Source: Ketobacter sp. MCCC 1A13808
Lineage (GTDB): Bacteria > Pseudomonadota > Gammaproteobacteria > Pseudomonadales > Ketobacteraceae
Length of the DNA: 64,000 nt
Direction of reading: 5' to 3'
NCBI RefSeq assembly: GCF_009746715.1
Contig: NZ_VRKW01000002.1
Coordinates: forward strand, 310,001 to 374,000
Part shown: piece by piece, positions 36,111-45,042 of the stretch
Layout: the number at the start of each line of letters is the position of its first letter
Position numbering within the stretch: position 1 is the first letter of the stretch
Notes under the pieces: model-generated
Database searches by the model: none
What the model saw: the letters and a program-made list of their open reading frames with translations, nothing else
Told to the model about the DNA's origin: nothing
Position numbers and translations under genes: made by a program

Positions 36111-37013
36111 ATGAAAGCAAAACTTCCGAACAGGACTCTACTCGCAGCAGCCTTAGGATTAGGCCTTGCCGCAATGACCACTACGTTCCAGGTTAATGCA
36201 GCGGATTGCCCCGCTGATGCCATTTGCCGCAACGATGAAGCGCCCGGAAATTACACCCGCAATGGTCCTTACCGGGTTGCAGATTTTAATATGTCACGCT
36301 TTGACGCCGCCGGTGGTGCTACCGTGTACTACCCCACTAACGCAGAGCCTCCGTTCGCCAGTCTGGTATTCTGTCCACCCTTTATCGGATCACAATACAT
36401 GTATCAAGCCTGGGGGCCCTTCTTTGCTTCCCACGGTATTGTCATGGTCACGATGGACAGCGAGACTATCCTCGACACCGTCGACCAGCGTGCAGGACAA
36501 CAACGTGAAGTGCTGGATGAGCTGAAAGCAGAAAACAGTGATCGTAACAGCCCACTTTACGGCAAGCTGGATACCTCACGCATGGGCGTTACCGGCTGGT
36601 CAATGGGTGGCGGTGCAACCTGGATCAACTCAGCTGAATATCCCGGCCTGAAAACCGCCATGTCATTGGCAGGACATAATCTGTCTGCAATTGACTTCGA
36701 CTCCAAGGGACGCAACACACAGATACCGACCTTGATCATGAACGGCGTAACCGATCTGACCTATTTGGGCGGCCTGGGTCAATCCTCCGGCGTATTCCGA
36801 AACATTCCACGCGGCGTTCCCAAGGTAATCTACGAAGTAGCAACCGCTGGCCACTTTGCCTGGGGAACACCCACTGCCGCTTCCGATAACGTTGCTGAAC
36901 TCGCATTGGCGTTCCAGAAAACGTTCCTGGAAGGTGACCTTCGCTGGGCACAATATATAGATCGCCCACGCAGCAATGTTGCCACCTGGGATAGCGAAAA
37001 CATACCCCAATAA
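36111..37013 (+). CDS. Secreted PETase/cutinase-like alpha/beta hydrolase
   Basis: 300 residues with a Sec signal peptide (cleavage near QVNAAD). Strongly similar by eye to polyester hydrolases of the PETase/cutinase group: FFASHGIVMVTMD, SPLYGKLDTSRMGVTGWSMGGG. Catalytic triad reads S164 (GWSMG), D215 (NGVTDLT) and H248 (TAGHFAW). Differences from IsPETase: the Trp that follows the nucleophile strand (W185 in APW) is His189 (AGH), the aromatic oxyanion-loop residue is in a changed context (FCPPFIGSQ), and the C-terminal disulfide cysteines are absent. The substrate may be cutin, polyester or a lipid ester; plastic activity is not implied. Neighbouring pectinases suggest plant or algal polymer attack. 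Confidence 0.88.
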   Translation: MKAKLPNRTLLAAALGLGLAAMTTTFQVNAADCPADAICRNDEAPGNYTRNGPYRVADFNMSRFDAAGGATVYYPTNAEPPFASLVFCPPFIGSQYMYQAWGPFFASHGIVMVTMDSETILDTVDQRAGQQREVLDELKAENSDRNSPLYGKLDTSRMGVTGWSMGGGATWINSAEYPGLKTAMSLAGHNLSAIDFDSKGRNTQIPTLIMNGVTDLTYLGGLGQSSGVFRNIPRGVPKVIYEVATAGHFAWGTPTAASDNVAELALAFQKTFLEGDLRWAQYIDRPRSNVATWDSENIPQ

Positions 37014-37396
37014 TGCCCTGCAAAAAAGGTATCGGTTTTCAATAACGGCCTGGGTCGGGTGACCAGGACAAAACGGTGCGAAGGCCAAACCGGGTAAAGG
37101 TTACCGTAACCCCATAGACAAAAATAAATGAACGTTTATTATTTATCGGGTATCGCCCTTCTGCAAGGCACTCATGGAAGGAGATCCGTTGAGCGGGATT
37201 CATCTTCCGCTGACGAAACAATGGAGCAAACCGGATAGGTCAGACGTTCCGGGTTACTGCATTGAGGGGTGAAAGCTGGAGTGTATTTTTACCTTTTAGC
37301 ATGCAACACTTGATAGTGCGCCAGAACGGTTTCTGGCGCACTTTTTTCCGTGTTGCGACCCCATTAAAAAGAAAGCAGTTTATCAAGGAACGCACA
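37014..37396. other. 383-bp intergenic region
   Basis: Contains TTTTCAATAACGGCCTG (37037-37053), resembling the first block of the AraC-linked promoter elements, then AATGAACGTTTATTATTT (37127-37144) and GTATCGCCCT (37150-37159), a near copy of sequence upstream of 36111, then a strong hairpin terminator at 37315. No ORF supported; a frame running from 37262 through the hairpin was rejected. Confidence 0.5.
37315..37347 (+). terminator. Rho-independent terminator
   Basis: AGTGCGCCAGAA / TTCTGGCGCACT, tetraloop CGGT, then TTTTTT. It lies about 300 bp after the hydrolase and only about 50 bp before the next start, so it either ends a transcript from the 37.0-37.3 kb region or attenuates entry into the 37397 gene. 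Confidence 0.85.
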
Positions 37397-38089
37397 ATGA
37401 GCACACCCGAGCAATCCAACTCGCCCGCCAAGAAACCCATGTTGCTTTTATTAACCGTGACAGCTCTCGGGGTAGGAGTCGTTTGCTACACGGCATTCGG
37501 TACGAATAAGAACGCGGAACCGATCACCGAATCAGCGACGACGACACAACCCGGCGCGGCCGTTGTCACAGACGATAAACGTACTCCGGGTACACACGAG
37601 CAGATAGCATCAAGTATCCGCGTTCCGGAAAATGACGACAGTAACCGTGCTTTGGCGATCAGTACCGGTTCCATGGCTGACAATAATGCTGATCAACCAT
37701 CCGTTACCGATATCGCCCGAGAAAATCAGGCTGTGCAAACCCAATACTTGCGGGAAGTGCTGCCGGACAACGATTTGATCCCGTTTGAACGTACGCCGCA
37801 AGAAGTTGAAACCATGATGGCCGAGTTTCAGGAGCACAGCGCCCTGCAGAAAAAAATTGAAGCCGGGGAAGCCACTGAAACAGACCAACTGCGATTCTAT
37901 GAATTGCGAGCTTCAAAGCTGGAAGACGAAATTGAGTTAATAAAGTTATGTCAGGATGTGCAGGCAAATACACTGGACGCCGATGAAGAAACGGCTCCCA
38001 CATTATGTGCCAATGCGACTGCCAAAGGCAGCCAACGTTTACAACAGCTGGAAGAGATGCTGGCCGAGTTGGAACATAAATATCTGTAA
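37397..38089 (+). CDS. Membrane-anchored coiled-coil protein, unknown
   Basis: 230 residues. N-terminal transmembrane helix (PMLLLLTVTALGVGVVCYTA, about 14-33), then a Thr/Ala/Asp-rich low-complexity linker, then a charged helical C-terminal half (EVETMMAEFQEHSALQKKIE to QQLEEMLAELEHKYL), likely coiled coil, with two cysteines (KLCQD, TLCAN) that could form a disulfide. The layout resembles periplasmic helical chaperones such as Lif lipase foldases, but the Lif signature is absent. The start is the ATG at 37397 with CAAGGAA upstream. Position next to a secreted esterase is suggestive only. Confidence 0.75.
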   Translation: MSTPEQSNSPAKKPMLLLLTVTALGVGVVCYTAFGTNKNAEPITESATTTQPGAAVVTDDKRTPGTHEQIASSIRVPENDDSNRALAISTGSMADNNADQPSVTDIARENQAVQTQYLREVLPDNDLIPFERTPQEVETMMAEFQEHSALQKKIEAGEATETDQLRFYELRASKLEDEIELIKLCQDVQANTLDADEETAPTLCANATAKGSQRLQQLEEMLAELEHKYL

Positions 38090-38125
38090 TTAACCCGGTG
38101 TGCTAAAAGGTGCTAAATCCATACT

Positions 38126-38153
38126 AAAGGGGTATCTGCCGATACCCCTTTTT
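38126..38153. terminator. Bidirectional terminator
   Basis: AAAGGGGTATC / GATACCCCTTT, loop TGCC, T run after. It separates the rightward 37397 gene from the convergent cytochrome gene. Confidence 0.9.
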
Positions 38154-38170
38154 ATTGTTCTAATCGCGTA

Positions 38171-41100
38171 TCAGTTGCTATCACTAAAATCCGTCTCACC
38201 ATCCAGGTCCCGGTCGATACCAATACGGGTTCCATTGCCGGGAGGCACACAAGTAAAGGTAGCCGACCGACTCGCCTTCAGCGCTCTATCCAGAAGCGTG
38301 TTCAGTGCTGCGGCATCCAGGTTGCGATCACTTGGTACAAAGCCCTGCTCGCGGTTCATTACCCAACCCACTGCATGACCGTCAATTACCGTTGCCGCAA
38401 CCAGCTCGCACTCCGGTCGCGGACTGGTTACCAATGCCCGAGCCACCAAAAGTTCCAGCCGGTTACGCACATCAGTTCGCGAACGGTTGGCGGGTGTCAC
38501 CGTCACCTGCTGACCGACCACCGGATTCAGTTTGGCGGGTGCACTTAAAGACAGTTCTTCCAACATCGCCCGTTCCTGCATTGTCAGATCAAACACATCT
38601 TCACCGAGGAAATTGGAAATACTGCCGGCAGAACCAGAGTTGTCGTATCCGAACCCCCTGATTTGATCCCCCAGGTTTGAAAAGCCCCGCACCTGGGTAT
38701 TACGGGCAAACATACCCACTTTTTGATACATGTTTTGCAGATGGGGAATTTTCATATCTTCTTCCACGCCACCGCCCTCGATCGCCATTGTGCCGTCTGT
38801 TCCGAACCGACCACGGGCGGGATCAATAGCATGACAACCATTACACGTGGTCAGCGTGTCATTCACGTCATTGTTATACACATCATAGGCATTACGCATC
38901 CGATTGCTCAGACTGTTGTCCAGATTCGCTATCGGATTAGGTGGGTAGGTTAACTGCAATGCGTACCGGGCAAATAAATCCATTTCCTGTTCCGTTAACG
39001 GTTCCTGACGATTTAGCAAGTCAACAAACGACACATTGAATTCTTCAAACGCCTGCTCTTCCAGGGTTTCACCCCGGGATGCATTCGAACCGGAACGGTC
39101 ACCGCGCCAATGCAACGGCCCTGCCCCTTTCATACCCCGCAGACTTTGGGTCGTCATCGGGCCTTTCATCGGATGAAAGTTATCATTACGCCCGATACGA
39201 GGGATATTAGTGTTGTACACGTTGCGGTTAGCCACCACCTCTTCATCCGGGTTGCCCAGATCCCATGAAAGATGGTCCATATCGCCAAATACGTGACATC
39301 CGGCGCAGGACGAATCACCGCGGCTGGACGTGTAATTCGCATCATACATAAACCGGCGCCCGTTTTTTACGGCCGCAGGCTCGGGGTTAAACATCCGGAT
39401 ATGCGCCGTTTCTGTCATTGGATTGGCAGTACTCACAACGGAAATGCCATTATCAAAGCGCGTGGCAACGTAAGCCCGGTTGCGGGCGCTGTCCAGCACC
39501 ACACCGGTAGGCCCACCGCCAGAAAGCGTCACCTGGTTATCTTCACTGGGCGTGAAAGAATCCGCCGCTAATGCGTTGGTATCAAAACGAGCCAGCTTGC
39601 CAGAGCCCATTGCAGCCAGATAGAGCTTTCCTCCATCAGGGCTGATCGCCATTTCCAGCGGTATCGCCAGGGCGCGGGATTTTTCGCTGCTGGTGCCCAA
39701 ATCCCGTGAGTAATCAATATGCTTGTTGAGATGCCGTGGACGCGCCACACCGTTTTGCAATACGGTAATACGGCTCTCCACAAAATGCCCGTTGACCGTA
39801 GTGGCATTATTGCCAGGCCCCTCAAAGCGCACGACATTGCGTGCCTCTTGATTACTCACATATACCTGCCCGTTTTGTGGATTCACCGCCATGTTAAACA
39901 GCGTCGTTCCAACACCGGAAACACGATTAATAACCCGGGGTATGGAACCACTGGCATCAATCTCGAAGACATCGTAATCAGGCAACGTGAGATTAACCCG
40001 GTCGTCCCAGATTTTCGGCGCAACTCCACTCACCGGGTCGCCATTATCAACCCAGTTGCGACCATTGTATTGCACGATTAAGCCGGTCTCCGGCTGTTCC
40101 TCTCCCGCTGCATTTTCATAAGGTGGTGCTTTGTCTATACCGCCTTGGCCGCGATCATCGGTTAGCACCGTTGTCCTGTTACCGGAGTTAAACACTGCAG
40201 CGTATAGGCGTGAACCGTCCGCATTGCGGGCCAAAGCTCGCAAGGTATCTCCGAACATATTCAATATAGTGGCCGGTGTTCCGGTTAACGTGTTACCGGG
40301 GCTAAGTGCATTAAAAACCCAGACATCCGCACGCCCTACCCCTGCGGTTGTAAGCTGGGGGTCGAATGGAACATTCTGACCGCGGTGCGCAGCGGTTATA
40401 AAAGCCCACTGATCGTTGGCGCCGCCAAACACGACGTCACGCGGCTCATCACCCACCAGTAAGGTTTGCTTTACCAACGCAGGTGTCACGGAAATGTCGA
40501 TGATACTGACACTGTCCGACAGATGATTAACGACCCATAACTCAGCGTCATCACGCAACGCAACCGCCACCGGCTCCAACCCAACACGGACAGACTCAAT
40601 AAGCTGCGGCGAAGAACCGCTTGTATCGAATATCTCAATGCGGTTATCCGGCGTGTTGACGGCGAACAGACGGGAACCGTCACTGTTTAATGCCAGAGGC
40701 CGCACGTGACCGGATTCGAAGGTGACAAAATCACCGGCGGCCGGAATCTCATCGCTGACATCCGAAGCCGGCGGATCGGTCGGTCCCGTTGGATTGGTTG
40801 GGTCCGTTGCTTCGTTAGAGTCACCGTTTTCATCCGCTTCCAGCACCACTGACCCTATGGCGTATCTTTCCATTAGACTACTGGCTTCGAGCCTGAAGCG
40901 AACGCGAATGGAGTCTTTATTTTCAGCAGTGGTATCCAGCGCAACATCAACCGAGCCGGAGCCCGTGGCGGTGACCGTTTCAAGCCGCGTATAAGGGCCG
41001 TTGTTCACGGATAATGCCACCTCCGCCAGCTCACCCTCATCCAGGCCCGACGTCGCATGATCCAATTTTAGAACCAGATTTTGGTACCCTCGGGTGCTGA

Positions 41101-41296
41101 TGGGCGACGATGTTATTGCTGTTTGCTCAGCACCCCCTAGCATCAGAATTTCACCCATTACACCAATCACTCGACCTTCACTCTGGAAAGATCCAGCGCC
41201 ACGGGCGAAATGTTCTTCAAATACTATTTCTGCCGATAAGGTCGTCATCGCCGGCAATAGCAATAACACCAGTAGTCCCGCTCTCCAAGGCTTCAT
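38171..41296 (-). CDS. Secreted beta-propeller dihaem cytochrome c
   Basis: 1041 residues. Signal peptide MKPWRAGLLVLLLLPAMTTL. Residues about 24-150 form a jelly-roll-like domain; a Thr/Pro/Asn linker (DPTNPTGPTDPPASD) follows; about 185-640 is a YVTN-type beta-propeller (GDEPRDVVFGGANDQWAFIT, PQNGQVYVSNQEARNVVRF, SPDGGKLYLAAMGSGKLARF); the last third carries two c-type haem sites, CAGCH at 664 and CNGCH at 818, in MauG/cytochrome c peroxidase-like surroundings. Probably an extracellular or periplasmic redox enzyme or electron-transfer protein. Partner unknown; it neighbours secreted polymer-degrading enzymes. Confidence 0.85.
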   Translation of the reverse strand: MKPWRAGLLVLLLLPAMTTLSAEIVFEEHFARGAGSFQSEGRVIGVMGEILMLGGAEQTAITSSPISTRGYQNLVLKLDHATSGLDEGELAEVALSVNNGPYTRLETVTATGSGSVDVALDTTAENKDSIRVRFRLEASSLMERYAIGSVVLEADENGDSNEATDPTNPTGPTDPPASDVSDEIPAAGDFVTFESGHVRPLALNSDGSRLFAVNTPDNRIEIFDTSGSSPQLIESVRVGLEPVAVALRDDAELWVVNHLSDSVSIIDISVTPALVKQTLLVGDEPRDVVFGGANDQWAFITAAHRGQNVPFDPQLTTAGVGRADVWVFNALSPGNTLTGTPATILNMFGDTLRALARNADGSRLYAAVFNSGNRTTVLTDDRGQGGIDKAPPYENAAGEEQPETGLIVQYNGRNWVDNGDPVSGVAPKIWDDRVNLTLPDYDVFEIDASGSIPRVINRVSGVGTTLFNMAVNPQNGQVYVSNQEARNVVRFEGPGNNATTVNGHFVESRITVLQNGVARPRHLNKHIDYSRDLGTSSEKSRALAIPLEMAISPDGGKLYLAAMGSGKLARFDTNALAADSFTPSEDNQVTLSGGGPTGVVLDSARNRAYVATRFDNGISVVSTANPMTETAHIRMFNPEPAAVKNGRRFMYDANYTSSRGDSSCAGCHVFGDMDHLSWDLGNPDEEVVANRNVYNTNIPRIGRNDNFHPMKGPMTTQSLRGMKGAGPLHWRGDRSGSNASRGETLEEQAFEEFNVSFVDLLNRQEPLTEQEMDLFARYALQLTYPPNPIANLDNSLSNRMRNAYDVYNNDVNDTLTTCNGCHAIDPARGRFGTDGTMAIEGGGVEEDMKIPHLQNMYQKVGMFARNTQVRGFSNLGDQIRGFGYDNSGSAGSISNFLGEDVFDLTMQERAMLEELSLSAPAKLNPVVGQQVTVTPANRSRTDVRNRLELLVARALVTSPRPECELVAATVIDGHAVGWVMNREQGFVPSDRNLDAAALNTLLDRALKASRSATFTCVPPGNGTRIGIDRDLDGETDFSDSN

Positions 41297-41758
41297 CTTA
41301 TATTCTCCCTATCTTTTTATTAGATTTATGGGTGCATGCAACCAAAGTCAGCAATCATTAATCCGGGAAACAACAAGCAGTCCCGGTACAAGCGTTTGCT
41401 AGGAACGCGATTGTGCACATCGCAGAAACCAGGGAAGATATAAATGACGACATCTGGCCGTATTCAACGTGTATTTGGACTCAAAAAATTGACGTGAACG
41501 TTCATTTTCGACATGGATCACAGCAGAAACAAAAACCCCGTCACAGAATTCACGAATACAATTCATCCTGCGCGGCTATAGATGAACTCGCCCCCCTTAG
41601 ACCATTTTTCAATAATGGCCGCATAACGATTCCGCTTTGTCCGATTTCCAAAAGTGGTTTGCGTTATACATAACCTCCCTATATCTGACTGCTAAACCCA
41701 AACCATCATATCCAGGCAGTTCACCAGAACAAAAACGAACGCGAACGGAGTCCGAAGC
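41297..41758. other. 462-bp divergent intergenic region
   Basis: Between the leftward cytochrome gene and the rightward pectate lyase gene; it must hold both promoters. Seen: GTGAACGTTCATTTT (41493-41507), with the palindrome TGAACGTTCA, and TTTTTCAATAATGGCC (41607-41622), similar to a motif at 37037. No ORF supported (a frame at 41413-41673 has no RBS or coding look). Confidence 0.45.
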
Positions 41759-42964
41759 ATGTCACAAACCAATTTAAAAACGCTCTTGCTGTTAACCACC
41801 TGTATCAGTTTTCCCGCCCTGGCCTTCACGCCAACACCCGACCCGGGCCCTGATCCGGAAACACCCAGCACGTCAATCGCCAACGGCCGCTATGTTCTTT
41901 ATAACCAGAACAGTGGCAAAGCGATGACCGTTGCCGGCGGCAGCAAAGAAGATGGCGCCAATGTCATACAGCAGGATTACAGCGGCCAAGACTATCAACA
42001 GTGGGACGTCAGCAGCCTGGGTAGTGGCTACTATTCCATTCGACCGGCTCACAGCGGCAAGTCTCTGGATGTTTGGGAATGGAATGCCAGTGACGGTGCA
42101 GACGCACGACAATGGACTTACCTCAGCGGCGAGAATCAGCAGTGGCAGATCAGCAGTACGGGTAATGGAGCCTATAGCATTATTTCCCGCTACAGTGGCA
42201 AGGCCATTGAAACCTTCGAGAATTCAACAGCGAATGGCGCCAATATTGATTTGTGGAATTACTGGGGTGGCCCGGCCCAGCAATGGAAATTCACTTTGGC
42301 TTCAGCAGCCGGTGGTGGTAATGGCGGCGGTGATGGCGGCAACAACGGAAACACCAAAGGCGCAACCTGTACTGCAAACGGCAGCGTCACCGTCACTGAA
42401 ACCATCGTCGTCAGCGGCGGCGTATACGATGGTGGCTGTAAAGTCTTTAACCCCACCTCGGCCCTGGGTGACGGTGGTCAGGCCGAAGGCCAGAAGCCGG
42501 TTTTCCGAGTGGAAAACGGCGCTACGCTTAAAAACGTCATTATCGGCAAAAACGGAGCAGACGGAATTCACTTCTATAACGGCGGCACCATCGATAATAT
42601 TCGCTGGACCGATGTTGGCGAAGATGCGTTGACCGTAAAATCAAAAGGGGATGTGACTATTCGTAATATTACCGGAGTAAACGGCTATGACAAGTTCATG
42701 CAGATCAACGCTGAAACCAATTTGAATGTTTCCAACTGCGTTGTTGATAACATGGGTAAATTTTTACGCCAGAATGGCGGTACCGGCTTCACCATTAACG
42801 TGAACGTGACCAATTGCGATATTTCCAACATGAAAGAAGCGGTTTTCCGCACAGATAGCCCGACCTCCACTGCGCGAATTACCAATAGCCGCTTGCGTAA
42901 TGCCGGACAGCTTTGCTACGGTTCATGGAAAAGCTGTACCTCTTCAAACATAACCTCGTTCTGA
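41759..42964 (+). CDS. Secreted pectate lyase (PL3 type) with ricin-type lectin module
   Basis: 401 residues: signal peptide ending near LALA/FTPTP, a Pro/Asp linker, a ricin B/CBM13-like domain about 40-180 with QxW-type repeats (DYQQWDVSSLGSGYYSI, NQQWQISSTG, AQQWKFT), a Gly/Asn-rich flexible linker about 183-200, then a PL3 right-handed beta-helix lyase (VENGATLKNVIIGKNGADGIH, DVGEDALTVKSKGDVTI, DKFMQINAETNLNVSNCVV). It cleaves de-esterified homogalacturonan by Ca2+-dependent elimination. It converges on a pectinesterase with the same N-terminal module, which would supply its de-esterified substrate. Confidence 0.93.
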   Translation: MSQTNLKTLLLLTTCISFPALAFTPTPDPGPDPETPSTSIANGRYVLYNQNSGKAMTVAGGSKEDGANVIQQDYSGQDYQQWDVSSLGSGYYSIRPAHSGKSLDVWEWNASDGADARQWTYLSGENQQWQISSTGNGAYSIISRYSGKAIETFENSTANGANIDLWNYWGGPAQQWKFTLASAAGGGNGGGDGGNNGNTKGATCTANGSVTVTETIVVSGGVYDGGCKVFNPTSALGDGGQAEGQKPVFRVENGATLKNVIIGKNGADGIHFYNGGTIDNIRWTDVGEDALTVKSKGDVTIRNITGVNGYDKFMQINAETNLNVSNCVVDNMGKFLRQNGGTGFTINVNVTNCDISNMKEAVFRTDSPTSTARITNSRLRNAGQLCYGSWKSCTSSNITSF

Positions 42965-43001
42965 TAGCAACGGCACAAACAAATAGTTGAATCCAGAAAA
43001 T

Positions 43002-43034
43002 AAAAAACCCCGGCAGGTACTGCCGGGGTTTTTT
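43002..43034. terminator. Bidirectional terminator between pectinase genes
   Basis: AACCCCGGCA / TGCCGGGGTT with a 5-nt loop, A run before and T run after. Ends both the lyase and the convergent pectinesterase transcripts. Confidence 0.92.
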
Positions 43035-43066
43035 ATTGCGGATCATACAGAATTCAAACAACCGGT

Positions 43067-44794
43067 TTAGTGATCATTGTGATATTCGTGGAACCGGTTA
43101 GCCGGATAACTGCCTTCGCTAGCGCTGTAAGGACGCGACGCAGTTGAATCGCGCCAGGGATCATTTGCTCGGATGTGGTTGGCCATATTGGTTTCGCGAA
43201 TCAAGAGCTGACCGTTGGGATAAGACCCGCTACGCACTTTGTTCGCATATTGCGATGTATTACTTAACCCTTCATCCCAGGCCCTTCCCAAATGAATCAG
43301 GTTAGCGCTGGTGCCGCTTTGCGCCGTGAAACGGCTGTTGATCACCAGAATGCCATACGGATTTCGTGAATTGGTACTGGGTGCAAACAGAATCCCGCCA
43401 TTGCGGCCTTGACGTGTATGCAGGTAATGCACAACGCAATCATCAAACACCATCGTAGCGCCCCCAAATATAAAATCCACATCGCCTTCGATATAGCTGC
43501 TTTTCACATACACCCGTTTCACCAGATCTTCACTACCGGTCTTGGCATAGAAGGTGTCCTGATTGCCCAGAAAACGCATATTCTCAAACACCACTTGATC
43601 GCTTTCCGTTAAGATTGCTACACCCTGTGTACCGCCGTTGCTGATGGTGTTTTCGTTACCGTCATTCGCAAAGGTCATATTTTTAGCACGAAAGTGATTT
43701 GCTTTAATTGTTACGGTTGCGCTGCCGGTGGTCCCATACGTTGAACTACTGCTGTTATTACAGGTATTGACCCCGGCACGCCGGGTGGTGCCGGCCAGAT
43801 TGTTATACACGACCAGCGTTTTCGAGGCGTCAGTGTCGAGGCTATACAAATTAATCGGGGGAGCGGAAGAAGGCACACACAATACTTCGCGATAGGTACC
43901 CGGTTTAACTTCTATGTTGATTGCACTGCCACCGCCTGCACTAACGGCCGCATTAATCGCGGACTGTACGGTGCGATGGGAACCACCGCTGGTTGCCACA
44001 ACATAACGCGCATTGAGCTGGGTGACATCGCCGATGCCCGCGGTCGGGTTCCAGTTGTCCGTGCGCAAACCGGAAGCCAAGCTGCCTGCGCCTGCCAGAT
44101 AGTTTCGGATCGTATACCGGGTTGCCTGATTAGTCGTTAATAGGGGTCTGGATGACGTTCCAGTATCGTCGCTGTAATAGTCATCATCACTATCGCCACC
44201 GTCATCACTGCTTCCGTTTCCGGCGTCTGCAGCATTGACGAAATTCCAGCTTTGCGATGCGCCGCTGGTAAAAGTCCAGAGCGATACATTTGCGCCATCA
44301 CCGGAGGGTGCACTCACCACATCGATGGCTTTATCGCTGAAGCGGGAAACAATGCTGTAACTGTCCGGCCCGGTGCTTTCAATTTTCCAATGTTGATTCT
44401 CAGCATTCAGATAGGGCCATTGCCGTACATCGGCACCGTCACTCCCATTCCATTCCCAGACATCCAGCGATTGACCACTGTGTACCGCCCGAATCGAGTA
44501 ATAGCCATTACCCAGGTTATTTACATCCCATTGCTGGAAGGGCTGACCGGTGTACGCCTGCTGAATCACATTGGCGCCATTGTCGAGGCTACCGGAGGCC
44601 ACCGTCATAGCGGTGTCGCTGCTCCGATTGATCAGGACATAGCGTCCGTTCTCAATTACTCCGGTGTTGGAGGGTGGGTCCGGATCGGGCTCCGGCGTCG
44701 GGTTAGGCGTGAACGCATAGGCAGAGAAACTGAGCCAGACACCGGCACCAAGACACACACCGGTACGTAAACAATTACTAAAGGTACTATCCAT
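43067..44794 (-). CDS. Secreted pectin methylesterase (CE8) with ricin-type lectin module
   Basis: 575 residues from the second ATG (44794), which has better SD spacing than 44803. Signal peptide ending near SAYAF, a TPNPTPEPDPDPP linker, a CBM13-like domain closely matching that of the neighbouring lyase (GANVIQQAYTGQPFQQWDV, SGQSLDVWEWNGSDGADVRQ), an Asp/Ser-rich linker, then a CE8 beta-helix with the catalytic block EGDVDFIFGGATMVFDDC and downstream LGRAWDEG. It removes methyl esters from pectin. The PME and lyase probably act outside the cell on the same polymer. Confidence 0.94.
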   Translation of the reverse strand: MDSTFSNCLRTGVCLGAGVWLSFSAYAFTPNPTPEPDPDPPSNTGVIENGRYVLINRSSDTAMTVASGSLDNGANVIQQAYTGQPFQQWDVNNLGNGYYSIRAVHSGQSLDVWEWNGSDGADVRQWPYLNAENQHWKIESTGPDSYSIVSRFSDKAIDVVSAPSGDGANVSLWTFTSGASQSWNFVNAADAGNGSSDDGGDSDDDYYSDDTGTSSRPLLTTNQATRYTIRNYLAGAGSLASGLRTDNWNPTAGIGDVTQLNARYVVATSGGSHRTVQSAINAAVSAGGGSAINIEVKPGTYREVLCVPSSAPPINLYSLDTDASKTLVVYNNLAGTTRRAGVNTCNNSSSSTYGTTGSATVTIKANHFRAKNMTFANDGNENTISNGGTQGVAILTESDQVVFENMRFLGNQDTFYAKTGSEDLVKRVYVKSSYIEGDVDFIFGGATMVFDDCVVHYLHTRQGRNGGILFAPSTNSRNPYGILVINSRFTAQSGTSANLIHLGRAWDEGLSNTSQYANKVRSGSYPNGQLLIRETNMANHIRANDPWRDSTASRPYSASEGSYPANRFHEYHNDH

Positions 44795-45042
44795 AATATG
44801 CATTCCAAATGTTATTGTTTTTTACTGCTGATCGAGGGGCCGGCAGAATAAACCGGCTCGTGCCCGCACGCTAACATGTCCCGTAAACCGGGAATGAAAC
44901 TCAGTATGCAATTTGAATAGTGTACTTTCGGAAATCTCCCCATACCTGGGGTGCAAGGGACAGAAACGGAATCCGTCGGCCTCTTCATACAGGTTTTCAT
45001 TGCGGCAAAAAACGACGCCAAAAGCGCTGATGCCGGCTCCCG

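Noticed and set aside
37262-37396. Upstream extension of the 37397 gene
   Set aside because: It reads through a strong terminator hairpin and encodes no family-like sequence; the ATG at 37397 has a good SD.
41413-41673. 86-codon ORF in the divergent promoter region
   Set aside because: No SD or protein-like composition; it covers likely regulatory motifs.
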